11,342 bases of DNA from CAYNDB01 sp964395915 (lineage in GTDB: Bacteria; Nitrospinota_A; UBA7883; JAJRTC01): the NCBI GenBank assembly GCA_964395915.1, contig CAYNDB010000083.1, positions 1 to 11,342 on the forward strand, written 5' to 3'. Positions 5,124-11,342 of the stretch are shown here, piece after piece. The translations under genes and the position numbers were made by a program. A model generated the notes under the pieces. It saw only the letters and a list, made by a program, of their open reading frames with translations. It ran no database searches and was not told the DNA's origin. Numbering within the stretch: position 1 is the stretch's first letter; each line of letters starts with the position of its first letter.

Positions 5124-6515
5124 TCAACCTTTCCATTCTGTTTTCATAATGTGGTTCGCCATCAGCACACCACTTACCATAGCGCCGACAATACCGAGAT
5201 ATCCCTGATCCGTACCGCTGAGAAATAGCCCTTTGACCTGTGTAAGGCCCGACTTTACCTTGTCTGGCGAGCCATACACAGTTCCGTTTATATGCCCCGT
5301 AAACTTCTTTACAGTGCGGGGTGTAAACATATCGGAAAAAACTATATTCCCCCGCAAATCTCCGATATGACGACCTATAGCCTCAAGTGAGCGGTCGCGC
5401 CAAAATTCTTTGGCTTCGTCATACGTTTTTTCGTCCGCATCCATCCAGAACCTGTGATCCGCCAGATGAGTGGCGCGAACCATATCCGTCTCAAGCGGCT
5501 TATCGTAGCAGAAATTGCCGGGAAAACATATCACACCGCTTTGAACATCCACAGGCTCCGAAGGGGCGTGATAATGAAACCTGGAGCCATTATTATAGAA
5601 AATAATCGATGAGTCCACACCAAGCTTCACAGCCGGTTGGTCAAGAACATTTATAGATTCAACAAACGAAATATTTCCGGGTTTAACGGCGCTTTCCGCA
5701 GGACGTGATTCCGGGCAAAGATCGATGGTTTCCATCAATCCAGCGGATGAAATAACTGAATCGCATTCAAGCGTATCCCCGCTGTCAAGCACAACACCTT
5801 TGACTCTCCCACCGGAAACGAGCGCCCGCTTTACCCCGGTTTTCAGACGAAGGTCCCCTCCATCCTTCTTCAAACGGCTTACAAGCATATTCAGAATTGT
5901 GCGAACGCCACCTTCCGGCCTTGCAAACCCTTCCAGGAAAATGGCCGTGAACAGGGTGGCGAACTGGCTGAACTCCATATCGTCTTCCTCTGAGGAGCCG
6001 TAAAACATAAGGGGGCAGAGAATCATCTCTACAAGATAAGGGTCGGTGATTATAGACGCGACCACTTCCCGGCCACTTACAGGCTTCGCGCTAAAATCCA
6101 TGATGTCATGGGTTCTAACTCTCTCTATAAGTTTATGGAAATTATCAACCTGCGCTGGAAAGGCTTCGCTTATTTTCTGTTCGAGCAGGTCAATTCCGTT
6201 ACCGAATTCAAGCGTCGCGTCTGGAAAAACTATCTTGCTCGTTTTTTGGGGAACAAGTTTCCAATCCGGAAGACGAAGGCGCAGTTGCCTTACAAGAATA
6301 TTCAGTGGAGCGGATTTGGGGCCATCCGGGAAATAATTTGTCATGGCGTGCAGGCCAACGTCGAAATTGTATCCACCCGCCTTGTAAAACGAATTCAGAC
6401 CGCCTACCCTGCTGTGCCGCTCCAGAACACACACTTTTCCACCAAAACGGGCCATACGGACCGCAGCGGCAAGCCCGGACATACCGGCGCCTATGATAAG
6501 GGTTTCGTATCGCAA
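5124..6515 (-). CDS. Phytoene desaturase/carotenoid isomerase-like FAD oxidoreductase, copy 1
   Basis: A complete 463-residue flavoprotein of the CrtI/CrtISO/retinol 13,14-reductase family, whose members desaturate, isomerise or saturate polyene chains. IIGAGMSGLAAAVRMARFG (7-25) is the Rossmann FAD motif, Glu32 binds the ribose, and VGGLNSFYKAGGYNFDVGLH (37-56) is the usual continuation. FTPRTVKKFTGHINGTVYGS (397-416) and GLFLSGTDQGYLGIVGAMVSG (429-449) form the C-terminal FAD-contact region. The start is TTG at 6515: an in-frame stop lies at 6527-6525 and the next Met (12) is inside the FAD motif. No Shine-Dalgarno sequence is adjacent; GGAGG is 28 bases upstream beyond a palindrome. It lies between ACP and its paralogue, so an acyl-ACP substrate is likelier than a free carotenoid. 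No crtB/crtE-like carotenoid genes are in the window. Confidence 0.85.
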   Translation of the reverse strand: MRYETLIIGAGMSGLAAAVRMARFGGKVCVLERHSRVGGLNSFYKAGGYNFDVGLHAMTNYFPDGPKSAPLNILVRQLRLRLPDWKLVPQKTSKIVFPDATLEFGNGIDLLEQKISEAFPAQVDNFHKLIERVRTHDIMDFSAKPVSGREVVASIITDPYLVEMILCPLMFYGSSEEDDMEFSQFATLFTAIFLEGFARPEGGVRTILNMLVSRLKKDGGDLRLKTGVKRALVSGGRVKGVVLDSGDTLECDSVISSAGLMETIDLCPESRPAESAVKPGNISFVESINVLDQPAVKLGVDSSIIFYNNGSRFHYHAPSEPVDVQSGVICFPGNFCYDKPLETDMVRATHLADHRFWMDADEKTYDEAKEFWRDRSLEAIGRHIGDLRGNIVFSDMFTPRTVKKFTGHINGTVYGSPDKVKSGLTQVKGLFLSGTDQGYLGIVGAMVSGVLMANHIMKTEWKG

Positions 6516-6520
6516 GGTGT

Positions 6521-6548
6521 TCTGTTAAGTAACAGAGCCTGGGCCTCC
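6521..6548 (-). promoter_or_regulatory. Palindrome and displaced Shine-Dalgarno before a TTG start
   Basis: TCTGTTAAGTAACAGA (6521-6536) is a near-perfect palindrome (7-bp arms, 2-base centre), 5 bases before the TTG start of flavoenzyme copy 1. A GGAGG sequence (6548-6544) lies just beyond it, too far for normal initiation. If the palindrome folds in the mRNA, only 12 unpaired bases separate GGAGG from TTG. It could tune expression of the flavoenzymes relative to ACP. Confidence 0.4.
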
Positions 6549-6551
6549 GCC

Positions 6552-6803
6552 CTAAATGCTCTCCATTTTCGGCAGCAGGTAGTCTACAGTACTGTTCAAA
6601 GTGGCAAGCTCGGGATAGTCCTTTTCAGGAACCTCCACAGCATACCGTTTGCGAAGCTCCATAACAATATCGAGAAAATCCATCGAATCGAGGTCTATCT
6701 GATCGCGTAAAGGCTTGCCGGGATCAATACTATCCAGGTCCTCGTCCGGGATAATCTCCTTAATAATCTCGATAACCGCTCCGCGTATTCCTTCTCCTGT
6801 CAT
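6552..6803 (-). CDS. Dedicated acyl carrier protein
   Basis: An 83-residue acidic acyl carrier protein. It carries growing acyl chains as thioesters on a 4'-phosphopantetheine arm attached to Ser40, within DLDSMDFLDIVMEL (37-50); the usual DSL appears here as DSM. The four-helix pattern is intact: helix I about 2-17, the long acidic loop with IIPDEDLDSIDPGKPLRD, helix II from Ser40, then EVPEKDYPELATLNSTVDYLL (57-77). The pattern differs clearly from the strongly conserved housekeeping AcpP (GADSLDTVELVM), which suggests a pathway-specific carrier. ATG at 6803-6801 follows GGAAGGG. It is 54 bases after the condensing enzyme and 36 before the first flavoenzyme, within the same operon. It is the likely shared carrier for all the cluster's enzymes. 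Confidence 0.9.
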   Translation of the reverse strand: MTGEGIRGAVIEIIKEIIPDEDLDSIDPGKPLRDQIDLDSMDFLDIVMELRKRYAVEVPEKDYPELATLNSTVDYLLPKMESI

Positions 6804-6857
6804 TTGCCCTTCCCTTAAGTCAACTGATATCAGCCTAGCATTATCGCTAATTTCGAT

Positions 6858-8093
6858 CTAGTTTACAAATCGTTTTACTATGACGACTGAATTGATGCCA
6901 AGCATACCGAAAGAATTGTTCATTATGCAGTTTACCTCACCCACATGAAGCGGCTTCCCAATGACCATGTTGTCAAGCTTGCAATCAGGGTCCGGGTCGG
7001 TAAGGTTTATCGTAGGATGAACGTATCCGTCATCAAAAGACGGGAGGTTTCCCGCAAGCTCCAAAGCCCCCGCAGCGCCCATGGCGTGACCGATAAAGCT
7101 TTTGGTATTATTTACGTATGTCTTGCCGTTGTCGCCAAAAACATCACGTATGGCGACACACTCATACTGGTCTCCCTGGCTTGTGCCTGTTCCATGCGTG
7201 TTTATTATGTCTACATCCTCAGGTTTCATGCCGGCGCGCTCAAGGGCCAGTCGCATACACTCGGCCTGGCGTTTTGCGTCCGGCAAGACAAAATCCTTGG
7301 CGTCGGAGTTATATGCATATCCTGCAATCTCACCATATATTTTAGCGCCTCGCGCAAGAGCGTCATCAAGCCGCTCCAGAGTATACAACGCGCCACCTTC
7401 AGCGACTACAATACCGGTCCTCCCCTTGTCGAACGGGCGGCTCGCCTTCGCCGGGTCCTCATGATGCGCTAAAGCGTTCTGGCTTTGAAAACTGGCGAAT
7501 ATGCCGAATGTGTGAATACTCTCAGACACCCCTCCGGCGATGGCCATATCGACTTCTTCAAGCTTCAGCATCTGGGCTCCGTAAATCAGGCCTATGTTGC
7601 CGGCCGCGCAGGCCGCTCCAAGACATAAATGGGGTCCAGTGATACCCATGTTAAGCGTCACTTCGCCCGCAGGGTTGTTTGCTACGGTGCGCGGGTTGTG
7701 ATGATGGGTCCAGTATTTGACATCATAATCGTATTTACTTATGTTGTGTATTTCGTTCTCGGTCTCCACATTCCCATGCTCGGTTATACCGATGAATACT
7801 CCTACGCGGGAAGAGTCGGACGGGGTCAAGTCATATCCCGCGTCTTTCACAGCCTCATTGGCGCAATAGACCGATATCGACCCTGCGCGGGTTCCACGCC
7901 GGGCCTGTTTTTTTGTCTGATGACGGGTCACCTCAAAATCGCATACCCCGGCAGGGACAGCAGGCATATATCTGGTCTCAAAAGCTACTACGCCGGATTT
8001 CCCGGTAAGGAGCGCCTGGCGAAAATCACCCAGATTATCTCCATTGGGCGCCGTAAGGCCTATGCCTGTGATTACGATTCGCGTGTTATCCAC
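6858..8093 (-). CDS. fabF: FabF-like beta-ketoacyl-ACP synthase
   Basis: Predicted condensing enzyme that extends acyl-ACP by two carbons from malonyl-ACP. It has 411 residues, full FabF length. The Cys-His-His triad is intact: Cys162 in LGAACAAGNIG, His300 in NTHGTGTSQGD and His336 in KSFIGHAMGAAG with Lys331. Two departures stand out. The gating loop near the C-terminus reads SFGMLGINS (394-402) instead of SFGFGGTNx, and the stretch before the nucleophile (about 104-150) is histidine-rich (YWTHHHNPRTVANNPAGE). The start is GTG at 8093, with an in-frame TAG 12 bases before it and no clear Shine-Dalgarno sequence. First gene of the operon, about 50 bases behind the promoter. Because Cys162 is present it is not a chain-length factor. 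A specialised paralogue is more likely than the housekeeping FabF. Confidence 0.9.
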   Translation of the reverse strand: MDNTRIVITGIGLTAPNGDNLGDFRQALLTGKSGVVAFETRYMPAVPAGVCDFEVTRHQTKKQARRGTRAGSISVYCANEAVKDAGYDLTPSDSSRVGVFIGITEHGNVETENEIHNISKYDYDVKYWTHHHNPRTVANNPAGEVTLNMGITGPHLCLGAACAAGNIGLIYGAQMLKLEEVDMAIAGGVSESIHTFGIFASFQSQNALAHHEDPAKASRPFDKGRTGIVVAEGGALYTLERLDDALARGAKIYGEIAGYAYNSDAKDFVLPDAKRQAECMRLALERAGMKPEDVDIINTHGTGTSQGDQYECVAIRDVFGDNGKTYVNNTKSFIGHAMGAAGALELAGNLPSFDDGYVHPTINLTDPDPDCKLDNMVIGKPLHVGEVNCIMNNSFGMLGINSVVIVKRFVN

Positions 8094-8149
8094 AATTTTA
8101 TGCTAAAGGGCAATATTAAAGTGTTCGGTTTTCTATGTGAAAAGAGAGA

Positions 8150-8178
8150 ATTGTACGGGCTATTCCGCTGGGAAACAA
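8150..8178 (-). promoter_or_regulatory. Sigma-70-like promoter of the lipid operon
   Basis: On the minus strand TTGTTT (8178-8173) and TACAAT (8155-8150) are separated by exactly 17 bases. TACAAT matches five of six consensus positions. Transcription would start near 8143, leaving a leader of about 50 bases before the GTG of the condensing enzyme. No other promoter of this quality is visible between the seven genes. Confidence 0.6.
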
Positions 8179-8263
8179 GTATTATCATTCAAAGATTTTC
8201 AAGGCCAATAACCCTTTTGTTTGCATACATTTCAACAAATTGGTCAATACAAATAACGTAAAC

Positions 8264-8278
8264 GCGCATTTATTGCGC
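8264..8278 (-). terminator. Weak hairpin overlapping the DUF2062 stop codon
   Basis: GCGCA (8278-8274), a 5-base loop and TGCGC (8268-8264) form a 5-bp stem whose loop contains the TAA stop. The following transcript is T-rich (GTTTACGTTATTTG) but lacks a solid T-tract. It may attenuate read-through from the DUF2062 gene into the lipid operon. Confidence 0.3.
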
Positions 8279-8878
8279 TCCATTTCCGTTCTCCGGCCTT
8301 TTCCCGCGCTTATGTCTAAGCTTGCCCAGTCTCACCTTGCGTTCAACAAAAACAAAGCCGTGCACCATTGCATACCCCAATATCGCGAATATTACCCCGA
8401 CAATCACCGAGCCTACCCACATTGCTCCGGCCACATCGTAAATATCGGTGATAGCTGGGGCCGATTCTATTGACCGCACCGCCGGCGAGCCTACAAAATC
8501 CATGGCCCATTGCCCGATTTTATACTCACCGTAATATATCGCAGGGCCGGTAATCGGGTTTGTTATCCAGCACGCCATTATCGCGACCGGCAGATTACCA
8601 GGAAAAAAAAGAATTAAAACACACGCCAGAACCATCTGAAAACCCATCGTGGGAGTAAATGCCACGAAAAGGCCGAGCGCAAGGCCGTTCGCTACGGAAT
8701 CAGCCTTAAAGCTCCACAGCTCAGGCCGCAAAAGAGTGGACCCGAACCAGCGGTACGCTCTGCTATCCTGCACTGTCCCCTGGCTGGGCAACTTTTCCCG
8801 AAACCGTTTAATAAACCGGGCGTACCGGTCGTGAGCCGCATACCACCTCTCTGCCCATGTTTTATTGTTATCTTTCAT
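8270..8878 (-). CDS. DUF2062 family inner-membrane protein
   Basis: A 202-residue integral membrane protein of the DUF2062 family, whose biochemical role is not established. The N-terminus (1-58) is basic and cytoplasmic-looking. The conserved core follows: SVANGLALGLFVAFTPTMGFQ (61-81), the LACVLILFFPGNLPVAI segment (84-100) and CWITNPITGPAIYYGEYKIG (103-122), including the family hallmark NP(I/L)T...YY. Further hydrophobic spans are about 64-93 and 150-175. The tail is highly basic (ERKVRLGKLRHKRGKR). AAAGGT precedes the ATG by about 6 bases. It is on the same strand as the lipid operon, 176 bases upstream, and divergent from two glycosyltransferases. The operon has its own promoter, so co-function is suggested only by proximity. 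Confidence 0.82.
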   Translation of the reverse strand: MKDNNKTWAERWYAAHDRYARFIKRFREKLPSQGTVQDSRAYRWFGSTLLRPELWSFKADSVANGLALGLFVAFTPTMGFQMVLACVLILFFPGNLPVAIMACWITNPITGPAIYYGEYKIGQWAMDFVGSPAVRSIESAPAITDIYDVAGAMWVGSVIVGVIFAILGYAMVHGFVFVERKVRLGKLRHKRGKRPENGNGAQ

Positions 8879-9007
8879 ATCTACCTTTATGATACTGCAT
8901 TAACCTAAGCCAAATAATAGAATGTTACAGAATATATAGACACGCATAAACGGGCTAAAGATTCCAGGACATTTTAATTTACGTAGCCTTGTGGCAATAT
9001 TAAAAAA

Positions 9008-10081
9008 ATGAAAATAGGCATCGACGTTCGCAAAATCGAGGACACCGGAATAGGAAGGTATATAGAAAATCTCGTCGAAAATCTATTAAAAATGGATACG
9101 CGCCACGAATATTTTCTATTTTTCTCTCCGGAATCAGCGAATCGCTTCGACTATCCGGAAAGCAAGGTTACAAAAATAATCGAAACCTCCGGCAAATATT
9201 CGTTCCGCGAACATTTATCGTTATCATCCAAAGCAAAAAGAGCCGGGCTGGATATCTTCCATTCGCCCCACTATGTCCTGCCCATGTTCCTTAAAACAAA
9301 AAGCGTGGTCACCATACACGATCTCATCCATATAATCGACCCTGCTTTTGGATTAGCTCAAAGGACGTACGCCAAATTCATGATCCGTTCGGCCATATCA
9401 AAAGCGGAAGCGTTGATTACGGTATCCGAGCATACAAAAAGTAACATGGTGGAAATTCTTGGCGCGCCGGAAAATAAAATTCATGTGATACCAAACGGTG
9501 GCGGGGCGGACTTTGAAAGAACGACGGACGAAAAACTTGGAGAAATCCTTGACAGTCTTGGTTTGAAAAAAGGCTACTATCTTTTCGTTGGGAGCGACAG
9601 ACCGCACAAAAACCTTAAAGCGGTGGAACGTGTTCTTGATTTGATGAATGATGACACGCGGTTTGTAATAGCGGGTCGTGTCCTGGATGAAAATAAAAAA
9701 ATATTCTCACGGTTCGGGAAACGGGCGTTGTTTATGGGCGCAATGGAAAAAGAGGAGCTGCAAGCTTTATACTCCGGGGCTGAGGCTCTGCTGTTCCCGT
9801 CATATCTGGAGGGGTTTGGCCTGCCCATACTCGAAGCGATGGCGTGCAAGACTCCCGTTGTCACGTCAAACAGGTCTTCCATGCCGGAAGTCGCAGGCGA
9901 CGCCGCCCGGTTGGTCGATCCGGACGACGCGGAGGCGATGGCGGCCGCGCTGGATAAAATCCGGTCCGACAAAGTTTACAGGGATGCTCTTGTGGCCAAA
10001 GGTCTTGAGCGTATACAATTTTTTTCATGGGAAAATATGGCGGCGAAAACATTGGACATCTATGAGGCTGTTGGCGGATGA
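9008..10081 (+). CDS. GT4-family glycosyltransferase (first of pair)
   Basis: A 357-residue soluble or peripherally membrane-bound GT-B glycosyltransferase, predicted to transfer a sugar from a nucleotide donor to a lipid-linked or polysaccharide acceptor. The N-terminal acceptor domain begins MKIGIDVRKIEDTGIGRYIENL; HSPHYVLP (85-92) and TIHDLIHI (102-109) are typical. ITVSEHTKSNM (137-147) and VIPNGG (160-165) lead into the donor domain, with LFVGSDRPHKNL (192-203) and the EGFGLPILE motif giving Glu268-x7-Glu276. The start is ATG in an A-rich run (TTAAAAAAATG) without a recognisable Shine-Dalgarno sequence. The next gene overlaps its stop by 4 bases. The family is most like capsule, O-antigen or exopolysaccharide mannosyl/rhamnosyl-type transferases; the sugar cannot be read from the sequence. 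Confidence 0.88.
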   Translation: MKIGIDVRKIEDTGIGRYIENLVENLLKMDTRHEYFLFFSPESANRFDYPESKVTKIIETSGKYSFREHLSLSSKAKRAGLDIFHSPHYVLPMFLKTKSVVTIHDLIHIIDPAFGLAQRTYAKFMIRSAISKAEALITVSEHTKSNMVEILGAPENKIHVIPNGGGADFERTTDEKLGEILDSLGLKKGYYLFVGSDRPHKNLKAVERVLDLMNDDTRFVIAGRVLDENKKIFSRFGKRALFMGAMEKEELQALYSGAEALLFPSYLEGFGLPILEAMACKTPVVTSNRSSMPEVAGDAARLVDPDDAEAMAAALDKIRSDKVYRDALVAKGLERIQFFSWENMAAKTLDIYEAVGG

Positions 10082-11196
10082 AAATAGCCCTGGTTCATGA
10101 CTGGCTCACAGGAATGCGCGGCGGTGAATTCGTGCTGGAGGCGTTGTGCGAAATGTTCCCGGACGCCGACCTTTACACACTTGTGCATGTCAAAGGCTCT
10201 GTCTCCCCGACAATCGAAAACCGGCGGATATTCACATCGTTCCTTAATAAATTCCCGGGGGTCGACCGCAGGTACAGATGGTTCCTGCCGTTTATGCCTA
10301 AAGCGATCGAGTCGTTCAAACTAAAAGGGTATGACCTTGTCATCTCAACAAGCCATTGCGTGGCCAAGGGGATAATATCGGGAGGCGCGCCGCACATTTG
10401 CTATTGCCACACGCCAATGCGTTACGCCTGGGATATGTACGGTCAATATTTTAGCAGGCAGAGAACATCGCCTGTCACATTGTTTGCCATAGAGCGGATA
10501 ATGCCATACCTTCGAAACTGGGACAAAAAAACCGCGTCGAGAGTGGACAAATTTATCGCCAATTCCAACAACGTAAAAGAGCGTATCGAGAGGATATATG
10601 GAACGGACTCCACGGTCATACACCCGCCGGTGAATGTGGAGTATTACACACCTGGAGAGCGCGCCAAAAAAGATTCGTATCTTATGGTCACAGCTTTCGC
10701 TCCATACAAACGCGTAGACCTCGCCATAGAGTTTTTCAACCGCAGGGATGAGGTATTAACGATAGTGGGATCCGGACAGGACGAGAAGAAGCTGCGCGCA
10801 ATGGCAGGGGCGAATGTTACGTTCGAAGGATCCGTGTCGCAGGAAAGATTGCGCGAGCTGTATAGAAACGCAAAGGCGTTGATATACCCTGGTGAGGAAG
10901 ACTTCGGCATTATCCCGGTGGAAGCGATGGCCTGTGGAACACCAGTTATCGCCTATGGCAAGGGAGGGGCGCTGGAAACGGTGACACCGTTGCGTGATGG
11001 AAGCGCTGATAAACCGACAGGAGTTTACTTTAACGAGCAGACGGTAGAAAGCCTGGAAAAAGCCGTCGACCTTTTTGAAGCCAACAGTGACAAATTTAAT
11101 GTAGCTGACCTTAGCCGCAACGCGTCAAAATTCGCCAAAGATGTGTTTCTGGAAAAGATGAAAAGATTCCTTGCGCCTTATGTTTCTCCTCCATGA
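10078..11196 (+). CDS. GT4-family glycosyltransferase, WbaZ-like (second of pair)
   Basis: A 372-residue GT-B glycosyltransferase. MKIALVHDWLTGMRGGEFVLEAL (1-23), the LYTLVH segment (32-37) and CHTPMRYAWDMYGQYF (110-125) strongly recall the WbaZ-type subgroup of GT4 that adds sugars, often mannose, to O-antigen or exopolysaccharide repeat units. The donor domain has FIANSNNVKERI (159-170), VIHPPV (180-185), FAPYKRVDLAIEFF (207-220) and PGEEDFGIIPVEAMACG (271-287), with Glu274-x7-Glu282. The ATG overlaps the TGA of the upstream glycosyltransferase (ATGA), a sign of translational coupling and joint action on one acceptor. WbaZ usually reads GGAEKVLE near the start; here it is GGEFVLE. Donor and acceptor are inferred only by resemblance. 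Confidence 0.88.
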   Translation: MKIALVHDWLTGMRGGEFVLEALCEMFPDADLYTLVHVKGSVSPTIENRRIFTSFLNKFPGVDRRYRWFLPFMPKAIESFKLKGYDLVISTSHCVAKGIISGGAPHICYCHTPMRYAWDMYGQYFSRQRTSPVTLFAIERIMPYLRNWDKKTASRVDKFIANSNNVKERIERIYGTDSTVIHPPVNVEYYTPGERAKKDSYLMVTAFAPYKRVDLAIEFFNRRDEVLTIVGSGQDEKKLRAMAGANVTFEGSVSQERLRELYRNAKALIYPGEEDFGIIPVEAMACGTPVIAYGKGGALETVTPLRDGSADKPTGVYFNEQTVESLEKAVDLFEANSDKFNVADLSRNASKFAKDVFLEKMKRFLAPYVSPP

Positions 11197-11211
11197 AAAT
11201 TACCGTGAAAA

Positions 11212-11232
11212 GCCGCAGAGGTGTTATGCGGC
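11212..11232 (+). other. 6-bp perfect hairpin between the glycosyltransferase and tRNA-Val
   Basis: GCCGCA (11212-11217) pairs with TGCGGC (11227-11232) across a 9-base loop, 16 bases after the glycosyltransferase stop. No T-tract follows, so it is at best an atypical terminator or a processing signal ahead of the tRNA. Confidence 0.35.
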
Positions 11233-11238
11233 AAGATA

Positions 11239-11247
11239 TGGTATCAT
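11239..11247 (+). promoter_or_regulatory. Candidate extended -10 promoter of tRNA-Val
   Basis: TGGTATCAT (11239-11247) matches an extended -10 element (TGnTATnnT) with its end 17 bases before the mature tRNA. A good -35 hexamer is not visible, as is allowed for extended -10 promoters. Confidence 0.35.
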
Positions 11248-11264
11248 TACCGATTCTTGAGCAT

Positions 11265-11340
11265 GGGCGGTTAGCTCAGTTGGGAGAGCGCCAGCCTTAC
11301 AAGCTGGATGTCACAGGTTCGAGCCCTGTACCGCCCACCA
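11265..11340 (+). tRNA. tRNA-Val (anticodon UAC)
   Basis: A 76-base cloverleaf. The acceptor arms GGGCGGT and ACCGCCC pair fully. The D arm is GCTC...GAGC, the anticodon stem CCAGC/GCTGG with loop CTTACAA, and the T arm ACAGG-TTCGAGC-CCTGT. The anticodon is TAC (UAC), reading GUA and by wobble other valine codons. The 3' CCA is encoded. It ends 2 bases before the window edge, so further tRNA genes could follow. Confidence 0.96.
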
Positions 11341-11342
11341 TG

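Noticed and set aside
6824..6833. 10-bp palindrome CTGATATCAG between the KAS and ACP genes
   Set aside because: Short perfect palindromes of this length are common and nothing else supports a site here.
8109..9004. 12-bp direct repeat GGCAATATTAAA at 8109-8120 and 8993-9004
   Set aside because: Several 12-mer matches are expected by chance in 11 kb, and the copies lie in unrelated positions on opposite sides of the DUF2062 gene.
11265..11340. tRNA as an integration site for a mobile element
   Set aside because: No integrase gene is in the window and no second copy of the tRNA 3' end was seen.

Overview
The window comes from a draft bacterial assembly: a run of exactly 100 Ns interrupts one gene. 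Base composition looks moderate, somewhat below 50% GC by eye. The dissociated type II fatty-acid enzymes, HU-type nucleoid protein, DUF2062 membrane protein and GT4 glycosyltransferases suggest a Gram-negative bacterium. Deltaproteobacteria-like lineages, Nitrospinota or Planctomycetes would fit, but nothing here fixes the phylum.

Left part (1-1863). A truncated minus-strand gene of unknown function runs off the left edge. A 472-base gene-free stretch rich in inverted repeats follows, then an HU-family gene on the plus strand. Two structured intergenic elements separate HU from a small minus-strand protein with a CI-repressor-like helix-turn-helix and no peptidase domain.

Centre (1864-8178). 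This is the heart of the window: a compact seven-gene minus-strand operon behind a good sigma-70-like promoter at 8150-8178. In transcription order it encodes a FabF-like condensing enzyme, a dedicated acyl carrier protein, two paralogous phytoene-desaturase/carotenoid-isomerase-like FAD enzymes in tandem, a FabG-like ketoreductase, a FabZ-like dehydratase and a FabI-like enoyl reductase. Together they form a full elongation cycle on its own carrier, plus two flavoenzymes that could desaturate, saturate or isomerise the chain. There is no malonyl transferase, KASIII, thioesterase or acyltransferase, so priming and offloading must come from elsewhere. This is not the usual housekeeping layout. 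It resembles the FabF/ACP/FabG/FabZ/CrtI-like clusters proposed for ladderane lipid synthesis in anammox planctomycetes. I infer a specialised fatty-acyl or polyene-type lipid pathway with unknown product. The condensing enzyme has an altered gating loop and the enoyl reductase lacks a usual active-site tyrosine, both in keeping with unusual substrates.

Right part (8264-11342). A DUF2062 membrane protein lies upstream of the operon on the same strand. Diverging from it are two translationally coupled GT4 glycosyltransferases that probably act in surface polysaccharide synthesis. A complete tRNA-Val(UAC) closes the window.
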